Shown here one piece after another: positions 1 to 7,658 of a DNA stretch of 64,000 nt. A program made the translations under genes and the position numbers. Every line of letters begins with the position of its first letter. Position 1 is the stretch's first letter. The notes beneath the pieces were generated by a model, which was given only the letters and a program-made list of their open reading frames with translations, searched no databases and was not told the DNA's origin. Source of the DNA: Streptomyces griseoviridis (lineage in GTDB: Bacteria > Actinomycetota > Actinomycetes > Streptomycetales > Streptomycetaceae); the NCBI RefSeq assembly GCF_005222485.1, contig NZ_CP029078.1:1888001-1952000 (forward strand), given 5' to 3'.

Positions 1-38
1 TAACGGGGTGGGGAGGTGCGTCCGCGCCCGCGGGCCGC

Positions 39-1187
39 TCAGACCAGATAGGCCGGCAGGCTCGCGGGCAACGTAAATCGGAACTGCGCGCCGCCCTCGG
101 GGGCGCGGCCGACGGTGATGGTGCCGCCGTGGGCCTCGACGATGCCCTTGACGATGTACAGGCCGAGACCGGTGCCGCCGCGCTTGCTGCCCCGCCAGAA
201 GCGGGTGAAGACGCGGTTCATGGACTCCTCCGGGATGCCGGCCCCTTCGTCGCTGACGGTCACCGAGGTGGCCGCGTGCGCGTCGGTCTCCCCCTCACGC
301 GGGGACGCCGAGGGCGTGACATCGATGGTGACGGTTCCCTCGCCGTGGCGCACGGCATTTTCCAGCAGGTTGCTGAGCACCTGGTCGATCTTGTCGGGGT
401 CGGCCCACAGGGCGGGCAGCGGCAGTTCGAGGCGGAGCAGGAACTTGTCGGCGGGCTGCCCCGCGGCGACGTACGCCTGGATGTGCCGGCCGACGGCCGC
501 CCCGATGTCGACGGGCTGACGGCGCACCTCCAGGCGCCCCGAGTCGATGCGGGAGATGTCGAGCAGCTCGGCGATGAGCCGGGTGACGCGGTCGGCGTCG
601 GCGTCGACGGTCTCCAGCATCAGCCGCTTCTGGTCGTCGGTGAACCGCTCCCACTTGGCGAGGAGGGTCGCGGTGAAGCCCTTGACGGAGGTGAGCGGGG
701 AGCGCAGTTCGTGGGCGACGGTGGCGATCAGCTCGGCGTGGCTGCGCTCGGTGCGGCGGCGGGCCTCGGTGTCGCGCAGCGAGACCACCACCCGCCGGAC
801 CGCTCCGGTGGGTTCGGCGCGCAGGTAGCGGGCGCTGACCAGGACCTCGCGTCCGCCGGGCAGCAGCAGGTTGCGCTCGGGCTGCCTGACCCGGGTGGCG
901 AGGCCGCCGTAGGGGTCGGTCAGCTGCCACCAGCGGCGGCCCTCCAGGTCCTCTAACGGCAGGGCCTTCTCCAGGCGTCTGCCGAGGGCGTCTTCGGCGC
1001 GCAGCGCGGTGATGCGTTCGGCGGCGGCGTTGAAGCAGATCACCCGGCCGTGCTCGTCGGCGACCACCAGGCCGTCGGGCAGGTCGTCCGGGTCGATGTC
1101 CGGGGTCGTGGCCGCGGTCATGTCCGGGCCCGCCGGGAGGGGCCGCTCCCCGCGTGCCCCCGGTACGCTGCCCGTGCCGACGCTCAT
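39..1187 (-). CDS. PAS-domain sensor histidine kinase
   Basis: A 382-residue cytoplasmic histidine kinase with no membrane segment. Residues about 35-145 form a PAS-like sensor (GLVVADEHGRVICFNAAAERI). A HisKA domain follows with the phospho-accepting His in HELRSPLTSVKGF (about residue 160), then an HATPase_c domain with the N box NLLENAVRHG, the G1 box DEGAGIP and the G2 box GGTGLGLYIVKGI. No response regulator is adjacent, so it is an orphan kinase here. It lies downstream of, and on the same strand as, the RNA methyltransferase gene, 57 bp away. The ATG at 1187 is used; an in-frame ATG at 1121 directly before the PAS domain is an alternative start. The signal sensed cannot be read from the sequence. 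Confidence 0.9.
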   Translation of the reverse strand: MSVGTGSVPGARGERPLPAGPDMTAATTPDIDPDDLPDGLVVADEHGRVICFNAAAERITALRAEDALGRRLEKALPLEDLEGRRWWQLTDPYGGLATRVRQPERNLLLPGGREVLVSARYLRAEPTGAVRRVVVSLRDTEARRRTERSHAELIATVAHELRSPLTSVKGFTATLLAKWERFTDDQKRLMLETVDADADRVTRLIAELLDISRIDSGRLEVRRQPVDIGAAVGRHIQAYVAAGQPADKFLLRLELPLPALWADPDKIDQVLSNLLENAVRHGEGTVTIDVTPSASPREGETDAHAATSVTVSDEGAGIPEESMNRVFTRFWRGSKRGGTGLGLYIVKGIVEAHGGTITVGRAPEGGAQFRFTLPASLPAYLV

Positions 1188-1244
1188 CCCCGTACCCCAC
1201 CCTTCAGACGACGCAGTGGGCCGCCCCCCGAGCTGGTCACCCTA

Positions 1245-2096
1245 CTAGCTCTCGGTGACGGAGCGGCACCCTCCGGAGGCACGCTGTGCACGGGCGGAGG
1301 CATAGAGACATACGGCCGCGGCGGTGGCGAGGTTCAGACTTTCCGCCTTCCCGTGGATCGGGACGCGCACGACGGCGTCCGCGAGCGCCCTGGTCTCCTC
1401 CGGCAGCCCCCAGGCCTCGTTGCCGAAGACCCAGGCGGTGGGGCCGCCCATGGTGCCCTTGTCCAGCTCGTCGTCGAGGTCGTCGGTGCCGGCCCCGTCG
1501 GCGGCGAGGATGCGCACACCGGCGTCCCCCAGCCCGGCGACGGCCCGCTCCACGGGGACGCCGACGGCGACCGGGAGGTGGAAGAGGGAGCCGACGGAGG
1601 CGCGGACGGCCTTGGGGTTGTACAGGTCGACGGAGGCGTCGGTGAGGACGACGGCGTCGGCGCCCGCCGCGTCGGCGCAGCGCAGCACGGTGCCGGCGTT
1701 GCCGGGGTCGCGGACGTGGGCGAGGACGGCGACCAGCCGGGGCGCGGCGGCGAGGATGTCCTCGAAGGGGGTGTCGACGAACCGGCAGACCCCGACCAGG
1801 CCCTGCGGGGTGACGGTGGTGGAGATGTCGGCGATGACCTGCTCGTCGGCGAGGTGCACCCGGGCGCCCGCGTCCCGTGCCTCGGCCACCAGGTCGGCGT
1901 ACCGCTCGGCGGCCTCGACGGTGGCGAACAGCTCGGTCAGGGTGCCCGCGCCGTGTGCCGCCGCTTCCCGCACGGCCTGCGGCCCCTCGGCGAGGAACAG
2001 CCGCTCCTTGCCGCGGACGTTCCGCCGGGCGAGGCGCCGGGCGGCCGCGACGCGGGGGGAACGGGCGGAGAGCAGCTCGGGCATGGCGGGGGGCAT
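1245..2096 (-). CDS. TrmH/SpoU-family RNA 2'-O-methyltransferase
   Basis: A 283-residue SPOUT-class methyltransferase that transfers a methyl group from S-adenosylmethionine to a ribose 2'-OH in rRNA or tRNA. The N-terminal RNA-binding substrate domain begins with RSPRVAAARRLARRNVRGKE and FLAEGPQ. The C-terminal knot domain carries the family motifs: VRDPGNAGTVLRCADAAGAD (motif 1), FGNEAWGLPEE (motif 2) and the SLNLATAAAVCLYA-type motif 3. It is immediately downstream of rplT on the same strand, behind a hairpin, which is a common actinobacterial arrangement. The exact target nucleotide cannot be inferred. Confidence 0.93.
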   Translation of the reverse strand: MPPAMPELLSARSPRVAAARRLARRNVRGKERLFLAEGPQAVREAAAHGAGTLTELFATVEAAERYADLVAEARDAGARVHLADEQVIADISTTVTPQGLVGVCRFVDTPFEDILAAAPRLVAVLAHVRDPGNAGTVLRCADAAGADAVVLTDASVDLYNPKAVRASVGSLFHLPVAVGVPVERAVAGLGDAGVRILAADGAGTDDLDDELDKGTMGGPTAWVFGNEAWGLPEETRALADAVVRVPIHGKAESLNLATAAAVCLYASARAQRASGGCRSVTES

Positions 2097-2127
2097 GGTC
2101 CTCTTTCACCTCGGGTCAGACACAGGA

Positions 2128-2189
2128 ACGGACCCGCGGGCCGAAGTCCACGGGTCCGTACAGTCACGTCCGCCGGCCCTGGGCCGGCG
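2128..2189 (-). terminator. two hairpins after rplT
   Basis: Two inverted repeats follow the rplT stop codon on the minus strand. The first has 9-bp arms CGCCGGCCC/GGGCCGGCG (2171-2179 and 2181-2189). The second has 9-bp arms ACGGACCCG/CGGGTCCGT (2128-2136 and 2151-2159). Neither has a U-run, which is usual for Streptomyces terminators. They probably end or attenuate the infC-rpmI-rplT transcript before the methyltransferase gene. Confidence 0.6.
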
Positions 2190-2194
2190 CGGCG

Positions 2195-2578
2195 TCACGC
2201 AGCCTTGGGCGCGTTGACGTCCGACGGCAGCGCCTTCTGCGCGACCTCGACCAGCGCGGCGAACGCGTTGGCGTCGTTGACGGCGAGCTCGGCGAGGATC
2301 TTGCGGTCGACCTCGACGTTGGCGGCCTTCAGACCCTGGATGAAGCGGTTGTAGGTCATGCCGTTCGCGCGGGCAGCGGCGTTGATGCGCTGGATCCACA
2401 GCTGGCGGAAGTCACCCTTGCGCTTCTTGCGGTCGTTGTAGTTGTAGACCAGCGAGTGGGTGACCTGCTCCTTGGCCTTGCGGTACAGGCGCGAACGCTG
2501 ACCGCGGTAGCCGGAGGCCTGCTCGAGGATCGCCCGGCGCTTCTTGTGGGCGTTGACTGCCCGCTTGACGCGTGCCAC
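2195..2578 (-). CDS. rplT: 50S ribosomal protein L20
   Basis: A 127-residue L20, the usual length. The start [15 protein letters not shown] and the central [17 protein letters not shown] and [16 protein letters not shown] segments are diagnostic. L20 binds 23S rRNA early in 50S assembly, and in enterobacteria and bacilli it is the autoregulator of the infC-rpmI-rplT operon. It is the last gene of that operon here, about 96 bp after rpmI. The upstream ACAAGGAGTT is a clear ribosome-binding site. Confidence 0.99.
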   Translation of the reverse strand: MARVKRAVNAHKKRRAILEQASGYRGQRSRLYRKAKEQVTHSLVYNYNDRKKRKGDFRQLWIQRINAAARANGMTYNRFIQGLKAANVEVDRKILAELAVNDANAFAALVEVAQKALPSDVNAPKAA

Positions 2579-2674
2579 TTTTTAACTCCTTGTAGCGGGG
2601 CCGTGGTGGGACTCACACGACCCGGAAACGATTGGGTCCCGGTCGGGGATCAGGCGCGCGGCGCGCGCCCGACG

Positions 2675-2869
2675 TCACTTGCCGAGAAGCTTCTTGATCT
2701 TCTTGGCGTCGCCCGGGGCCATCTCGGCGTTGCCGGTGAGGCGACGCGTCAGACGGGACGACTTGTGCTCGAGCAGGTGGCGCTTGCCGGCGCGCTCGCG
2801 CAGCACCTTGCCGGAGCCGGTGATCTTGAAGCGCTTGCTGGCACCGCTGTGCGACTTGTTCTTCGGCAT
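2675..2869 (-). CDS. rpmI: 50S ribosomal protein L35
   Basis: A 64-residue basic ribosomal protein starting [21 protein letters not shown] and ending KKIKKLLGK, the normal L35 length. The longer open frame upstream (to 2926) is not used: the conserved MPKNKSH start is at 2869, preceded by a GAGGAGAG-like ribosome-binding site. It is the middle gene of infC-rpmI-rplT. Confidence 0.98.
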   Translation of the reverse strand: MPKNKSHSGASKRFKITGSGKVLRERAGKRHLLEHKSSRLTRRLTGNAEMAPGDAKKIKKLLGK

Positions 2870-2978
2870 AGCGCCGTTCTCTCCTCGTCGGTGGCGTTCC
2901 GGTGCCCGGTCACGAGAACCGGGCACGACGGAACGTCTCTTGTGTCGGAAACTGGGTCCTGGGACTCGCGTCCCGGGA

Positions 2979-3662
2979 TCACGCCTCGGCGGGCTCCTCG
3001 GCGGGCGCCTCGGCCTCGACGCCGGTCTCGACGTCGGCGTCCTCGTCGGACGCGTCGGTCTCGGCGGCGTTCTGCGAACGACCGGGGTTGGCCTTCGCGT
3101 CGGCCTTGCGGGCCTCCTGCGCCTGGCGGGCCTCGGCCATCGCTTCGGTCTTCTTCTTGTGCGGACCGAGAACCATGATCATGTTTCGGCCGTCCTGCTT
3201 CGGGTTCGACTCGATGAACCCGAGGTCCTGGACGTCCTCCGCGAGCCGCTGGAGCAGCCGGTAGCCCAGCTCGGGCCGGGACTGCTCGCGACCACGGAAC
3301 ATGATCGTGATCTTGACCTTGTCGCCCTGCTTGAGGAACCGAACGACGTGACCCTTCTTGGTGTCATAGTCGTGCGGGTCGATCTTCGGCCGGAGCTTCA
3401 TCTCCTTGATGACCGTGTGCGCCTGGTTCTTGCGCGCCTCACGGGCCTTCATGGCCGACTCGTACTTGAACTTCCCGTAGTCCATGAGCTTGCACACGGG
3501 CGGACGGGCGTTCGCCGCCACCTCGACGAGATCGAGGTCGTACTCCTGCGCAAGCTCCAGTGCCTTGGCCAGGGGGACGATGCCCACCTGCTCGCCACTG
3601 GGACCGACAAGTCGCACCTCGGGAACGCGAATCCGGTCGTTGATGCGGGGCTCGGCGCTGAT
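2979..3662 (-). CDS. infC: translation initiation factor IF-3, ATC start
   Basis: IF-3 binds the 30S subunit, prevents premature 50S joining and proofreads the start codon and initiator tRNA. The conserved core begins [17 protein letters not shown] and continues through [30 protein letters not shown] and [15 protein letters not shown]-terminal tail of about 55 acidic and Ala-rich residues follows the core and looks disordered; such tails occur in actinobacterial IF-3. No ATG, GTG or TTG is suitably placed. A perfect AGGAGG (3667-3672) sits 4 nt before an ATC codon (3660-3662) at exactly the conserved N-terminus, so ATC is the likely start, giving 227 residues. Known infC genes use non-canonical starts so that IF-3 represses its own translation. 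That role is inferred here. Confidence 0.93.
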   Translation of the reverse strand: MSAEPRINDRIRVPEVRLVGPSGEQVGIVPLAKALELAQEYDLDLVEVAANARPPVCKLMDYGKFKYESAMKAREARKNQAHTVIKEMKLRPKIDPHDYDTKKGHVVRFLKQGDKVKITIMFRGREQSRPELGYRLLQRLAEDVQDLGFIESNPKQDGRNMIMVLGPHKKKTEAMAEARQAQEARKADAKANPGRSQNAAETDASDEDADVETGVEAEAPAEEPAEA

Positions 3663-3748
3663 GGATCCTCCTCGGTTAGCACCACACGGCGGTCTGGCGG
3701 ACAGCCGCGTATGTTCTCTTTCGCTGGACCTAACCGCGCCGAGGAACG

Positions 3749-3778
3749 AAAAATGCCCCGGACGGTCACCTGCGGGGC
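3749..3778 (-). terminator. intrinsic terminator (attenuator) in infC leader
   Basis: On the minus strand the sequence reads GCCCCG (3778-3773), a 12-nt loop, CGGGGC (3760-3755), A and then five T (3753-3749), a textbook Rho-independent terminator. It lies inside the infC leader, about 90 nt before the ATC start, not after a gene. The leader therefore probably controls read-through into infC-rpmI-rplT. A second hairpin upstream (arms CATCGT/ACGATG near 3834-3854) could take part in an alternative fold. Confidence 0.7.
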
Positions 3779-3970
3779 TCCAAAACAACCGGAGCACCGC
3801 CGCGATGCCGCGGGGCGCGCTTTCGGGCGACTCCATCGTCCGTACGGAACGATGGCTGCCGCCTGACCGGGTGACCTGCTGTCCCTGGGGACGGTCAGGT
3901 GGGAGATCGGAGCCTCCACTTGTTGGCCGGGCTCGCGTGTTGCTGGGCGTGTCCGGCCGGTCGTCACACA

Positions 3971-4000
3971 AGGTTAGCAGCTACCCGGGGGTGGTGCTAA
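3971..4000 (-). promoter_or_regulatory. infC: candidate infC operon promoter
   Basis: On the minus strand, TTAGCA is followed after 18 bp by TAACCT (3971-3976), a plausible vegetative -35/-10 pair. It would start an infC leader of about 300 nt. Assigned by eye only; the -35 is 4/6 to consensus. Confidence 0.4.
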
Positions 4001-4018
4001 CCGGCCGCGGACGGGGCC

Positions 4019-4024
4019 TATCGT
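4019..4024 (+). promoter_or_regulatory. candidate -10 for leaderless DUF1844 gene
   Basis: TATCGT (4019-4024) ends 7 nt before the ATG at 4032. This is the spacing that puts the transcription start on the A of the start codon. No ribosome-binding site precedes the ATG, which fits a leaderless mRNA. Confidence 0.45.
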
Positions 4025-4031
4025 GTGGGAC

Positions 4032-4433
4032 ATGAGTGACACCCCTGCCGAGTCCGCCGAGGCCCCCGCGGCCCCCGACGCCCTCGATCACCTCGACGGT
4101 CCCGACTTCGACGAGATGACCCGCGACATCGCCGAGGTCCCCGCCGTCGAGGTGATCGTCACGGTCGCCGTCAACCTGATGAGCGCGGCCGCCGTGAAGC
4201 TCGGGCTGACCGAGGAGGGTGACGCCTACAAGGACCTCGACGAGGCCCGCAAGCTGGTCACCGCGCTGGCCGGGCTGCTGGACGCCAGCACCACCGAGAT
4301 CAGCTCCTTCCACGCGGCCCCGCTGCGCGACGGTCTGAAGTCGCTCCAGCTGGCCTTCCGCGAGGCGTCGCTCGTCCCGGACGAGCCGGGCCAGGGCCCT
4401 GGCGAGAAGTACACGGGCCCGGTCTACGGCTGA
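4032..4433 (+). CDS. DUF1844 family protein
   Basis: A small acidic protein of 133 residues, conserved next to infC in streptomycetes. The DUF1844 core is recognisable: FDEMTRDIAEVPAVEVIVTVAVNLMSAAAVKLGL, then a short helical segment (DLDEARKLVTALAGLLDAS). It has no signal peptide and its function is unknown. A GTG nine bases upstream (4023) is also in frame, but it lies inside the candidate -10 element, so ATG 4032 is preferred. The 3' end overlaps the convergent SseB-type gene by 10 bp. Confidence 0.9.
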   Translation: MSDTPAESAEAPAAPDALDHLDGPDFDEMTRDIAEVPAVEVIVTVAVNLMSAAAVKLGLTEEGDAYKDLDEARKLVTALAGLLDASTTEISSFHAAPLRDGLKSLQLAFREASLVPDEPGQGPGEKYTGPVYG

Positions 4434-5170
4434 GCGGCCCCTTTTCCTCCATCCTCCTTCACGTACAAGGGCTCGCCAGGAGGCGTCGCCCCGGCCGGCA
4501 GCAGTGCCAGGTCGAGGCCGCGCACCAGGCGGGCCCTCAGTGTGTCGTCGGCCGCGAGCCGCTCGGCGACGGCCCTGGCGGCCTCGGGCTCGGAGAGGAC
4601 CAGGGCGAGGGTGCCGTCGGCCCGGCCGGGTCCGAGGTGGGCGCGGAGCACGGCGGGCTCGGCGGCCACGACCGCCCGCACCGCCTCCCGCACGGCGGGG
4701 TCGGCGAGCGGGTCGGTGCTGACCCGCCCCTCGGCGAGGGCCAGCAGCACGGGCCCGGTCAGCTCGAACGGCACGGGACCCGCCAGATCGAGGACGACGG
4801 TGTCGGCCTTCTCGTGCGCGGCGGCCCGCAGCGCCTGGTGCAGCGGGACGGCGACGGGCCTGGCCCCGGGGTCCCAGCGGGCCAGCGCGTCGGTGCTGGT
4901 GAAGGCGGGCAGCGCGGTGCGGGTGCCGGCCTTGAGGGTGGGGACGGCCATGTCGCTGGTCTTCTCGCGGCGCAGCCCGTTCGCGTCCTCCTCGACCTCG
5001 CCGAGCACCGCCACCACGGGCACGAGCAGCCGGGCGCCCCCCAGCGCCTCGAGGACGGGTCCGACGGCGTCGTGGTCGGCGGACCAGGCGGCGAGCGCGG
5101 CGCTCAGCCGGGGGTCGGCCGAGCCGTCGTCGTCGGAGAAGCCGGGGTCGGGAATGTTCTTGTTCGCCAC
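4424..5170 (-). CDS. SseB-family protein
   Basis: A cytoplasmic protein of about 248 residues resembling the SseB N-terminal domain family: LEALGGARLLVPVVAVLGEV near the N-terminus and TALPAFTSTDALARWDPGARPVAVPLHQALRAA in the middle. The family occurs beside translation genes and other loci in actinobacteria, with no established biochemical role. The GTG at 5170 (ANKNIPDPGFSDDDG) is chosen; the frame extends to 5275 but the extra residues look like untranslated leader. The stop overlaps the DUF1844 stop by 10 bp, tail to tail. Confidence 0.8.
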   Translation of the reverse strand: MANKNIPDPGFSDDDGSADPRLSAALAAWSADHDAVGPVLEALGGARLLVPVVAVLGEVEEDANGLRREKTSDMAVPTLKAGTRTALPAFTSTDALARWDPGARPVAVPLHQALRAAAHEKADTVVLDLAGPVPFELTGPVLLALAEGRVSTDPLADPAVREAVRAVVAAEPAVLRAHLGPGRADGTLALVLSEPEAARAVAERLAADDTLRARLVRGLDLALLPAGATPPGEPLYVKEDGGKGAAQP

Positions 5171-5320
5171 GGTCACCGAGCCTATCGGGGGCATGCCGCC
5201 GGGCCTGTGCGGGTCCGGAAACCCCGCTGTCACCGTATTGACCGGATTCTCAGGAATCCCTGACGCACTTTTCACTTCCGTCTAACGAACCGCACAGTCA
5301 CCGCGCCGACGATCGGCGGC

Positions 5321-6352
5321 ATGGAGTCTCCCGGAGCCCGCCGACACCGCGCCCGCCCCTCGCGCGCCCGCCCGCTGCTGTACACCGCGCTGGCGGCGCT
5401 GACCATCGTGGGCGGGACGGCGGCGGGGACCGTGTACGTGAAGGCGCAGGCGCACTCCGGGGCGGCGCCCGTATCGTCGGCGGGGACGCCGTCGGCCGAC
5501 GGCGCGGTGACCGCGGACGGGGACGAGTCGATGGAACCGGTGGCACAGCCGACGGTGGACCGTGACGCGCTGCTGGCGAAGGCCATGACGTCGGTGGCGG
5601 TGCCCGAGGACGCCGAGGTGTCGGTGGCGGTCCTGGACGTCGCCTCCGGCGCCCGCGCCGGGTACGGGGACGGCGCGTTCGACACGGCGAGCATCGTCAA
5701 GGTCGACATCCTGGCGGCGCTGCTGCTCCAGGCGCAGGACGCGGGACGGCAGCTGACGGCGGCGGAGAAGACGTACGCCACCGCGATGATCGAGAACAGC
5801 GACAACGCGTCGGCGACCGCGCTGTGGGACGTGATCGGCGAGGCCGACGGTCTCGACGCGGCGAACAAGCGGTTCGGGCTGACGGACACGGCGGGCGGCG
5901 ACGGCGCCCTGTGGGGCCTGACCCAGACCACCGCGGCCGACCAACTCACCCTGCTCGGCCAGGTGTTCGGGGACGACTCGAAGCTGAGCGCGGCCTCCCG
6001 GGCGTATCTCCAGGGGCTGATGGGGCGGATAGCGGCCGATCAGCACTGGGGGGTGTCGGCGGCGGCCGACGGCTCCGCGTGGGCCCTGAAGAACGGCTGG
6101 CTGGCCCGGAGCGGCACGGGGCTGTGGGACATCAACAGCGTCGGCCGGGTGACGGCGGGCGGCAGGCAGTACCTGGTCGCGGTGGTGTCGCGGGGCAGCA
6201 CCACGCAGGCGGAGGGCGTCACGCTGGTGGAGTCGGCGGCGAAGGCCGCGGTGCGGACCCTGACCGAGGAGACGACGTCCACGACGTCCACGGCAGGCAC
6301 GACAGCCAAGGCATCGGCGAAGGCACCCTCGACCTCGACCTCGTCGGACTGA
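5321..6352 (+). CDS. exported serine beta-lactamase-fold protein
   Basis: A 343-residue protein with an Arg-rich N-terminus and one membrane segment or signal anchor (LLYTALAALTIVGGTAAGTVYV, residues about 19-40). Its class A beta-lactamase or penicillin-recognising domain carries the three active-site elements: S124-x-x-K127 (TASIVK), S160-D-N (ENSDNAS) and K257-N-G in place of KTG. The omega-loop Glu typical of true class A enzymes is not obvious. With the KNG variant, this suggests a cell-wall or non-classical serine hydrolase rather than a resistance enzyme. The tail (TEETTSTTSTAGTT) is Thr/Ser-rich. It diverges from the SseB-type gene. Confidence 0.82.
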   Translation: MESPGARRHRARPSRARPLLYTALAALTIVGGTAAGTVYVKAQAHSGAAPVSSAGTPSADGAVTADGDESMEPVAQPTVDRDALLAKAMTSVAVPEDAEVSVAVLDVASGARAGYGDGAFDTASIVKVDILAALLLQAQDAGRQLTAAEKTYATAMIENSDNASATALWDVIGEADGLDAANKRFGLTDTAGGDGALWGLTQTTAADQLTLLGQVFGDDSKLSAASRAYLQGLMGRIAADQHWGVSAAADGSAWALKNGWLARSGTGLWDINSVGRVTAGGRQYLVAVVSRGSTTQAEGVTLVESAAKAAVRTLTEETTSTTSTAGTTAKASAKAPSTSTSSD

Positions 6353-6464
6353 CACCGGACCGACCCGCGACGCGCCCCGGGGGAAGGGCAGGAGGTCAGC
6401 CGCCGACCCGCGACGCACCCGGAGGGGTCCGCCGCCGGCCGGCCGCCCGTGCGGCGCCCTCCGC

Positions 6465-7658
6465 TCAGAAGTCGCCGTCGAGGACGTGCCGCCGGTGGTC
6501 GCTCCGGTCGCGCCGGCCGCGCCACAGCACGACGGCCGCCACCAGCAGCACCCCGCCCGCAGCGCCGGCGAGCGGGGCGGCCCAGCCGGCGGTGCCGTCG
6601 TCGGACGGCGCGGTGTCGGGTCCCGGTCCGAAGTACTTGTCGCCGTAGGACGCCGCCCGGAGGCCCTCCGGCGTGATCGACCCGGCCGCCGTGATGGCCT
6701 CCGCGGGGTCGATGAGGCCGAAGCCGCGGGAGTCGTCGCGCCCGCCGACCGGGGCGTCCCGCGCGGTGTCCTCCAGGAGCTTCTTGATCTGCGCCGGGGT
6801 GAGCCCGGGGTGCGCGGCCTTGACGAGGGCGACGGCCCCCGACACGAACGCGGAGGCGGCGCTCGTGCCCCAGCCCTCGTAGTAGCGGTGGTCGGGGTCG
6901 GCGATGACGATGTCGACGCCGGGCGCGCTGACGGTGGCGTACCAGCGGCGGGTGGAGAAGGCGGCGCGGGTGCCGTAGCGGTCGACGGCGGTCGCGGCGA
7001 TCACCCCCGGGTAGGCGGCCGGGTAGGAGACGTGGTCGCCCTTCTCGCCGCCGTTGCCCGCCGAGGCGACGACGGCGACGCCCTTCTTCAGGGCGTACTG
7101 GACGGCCGCGTCCTCGGTGGGTTCGGGGTGGGCGGACGCGGAGTCGTCGCCGAGGGAGAGGTTGATGACGTCGGCGCCGTGGTCCGCGGCCCAGCGGATG
7201 CCTTCGGCGAGGGCGTTGCCCCGGGTGCTGCGGGCCTTGCCGCGGGCGGTGTCGCCGTCTTCGAGGATGACCCGCACCGGCAGGATCTTCGCCTCGGGCG
7301 CGATGCCGAGGACGCCGTCGGCGCGGCCCGGTCCATGGCCGTGCCCCGCGATGATGCCGGCCATGGCGGTGCCGTGCCTGGCCCAGGACCTGTCGCCCTG
7401 CCTGGCCCCGAAGCCGATCATGTCCTTGCCGGTGAGGACGTTCCCGGCGAGGTCGGGGTGGTCGGCCTCGACACCGGTGTCGAGGACCGCGACGGTGATG
7501 CCGGCGCCCTTGGTGGTCTGCCACGCCTGCTGGGTGTGGAGGGCGTCGAGGGCCCACTGCTGGGCGCGGATGCCGTCGGCGTGCGCGGTGGCGGCGGGCC
7601 CGATGACCAGGGCGGCGGCGAGGAGCGCGCCGAGGGCGCCGAGGGCGGGCCGCCTCAC
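6465..7658 (-). CDS. mycosin-like subtilisin (type VII secretion-associated)
   Basis: A 397-residue membrane-anchored serine protease of the MycP type. It has a signal peptide (residues 1-27, ending ATAHA), a peptidase S8 domain with the triad Asp60 (VAVLDTG), His95 (HGTAMAG) and Ser265 (GTSAAS), and a C-terminal membrane helix (PLAGAAGGVLLVAAVVLW) followed by a basic tail. Mycosins process ESX substrates and stabilise the ESX membrane complex. No eccB/C/D/E or WXG100 gene lies nearby, so this is a solitary copy. Its GTG start overlaps the stop of the giant upstream gene (GTGA), which indicates translational coupling. Confidence 0.92.
   Translation of the reverse strand: MRRPALGALGALLAAALVIGPAATAHADGIRAQQWALDALHTQQAWQTTKGAGITVAVLDTGVEADHPDLAGNVLTGKDMIGFGARQGDRSWARHGTAMAGIIAGHGHGPGRADGVLGIAPEAKILPVRVILEDGDTARGKARSTRGNALAEGIRWAADHGADVINLSLGDDSASAHPEPTEDAAVQYALKKGVAVVASAGNGGEKGDHVSYPAAYPGVIAATAVDRYGTRAAFSTRRWYATVSAPGVDIVIADPDHRYYEGWGTSAASAFVSGAVALVKAAHPGLTPAQIKKLLEDTARDAPVGGRDDSRGFGLIDPAEAITAAGSITPEGLRAASYGDKYFGPGPDTAPSDDGTAGWAAPLAGAAGGVLLVAAVVLWRGRRDRSDHRRHVLDGDF

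Noticed and set aside
129..956. Large plus-strand frame over the histidine kinase
   Set aside because: Gly/Val/Asp-rich antisense shadow typical of high-GC genes; the minus-strand kinase has intact domains.
3674..3690. Minileader GTG-TGG-TGC-TAA before infC
   Set aside because: A three-codon frame with no ribosome-binding site; likely chance next to the real AGGAGG-ATC start.
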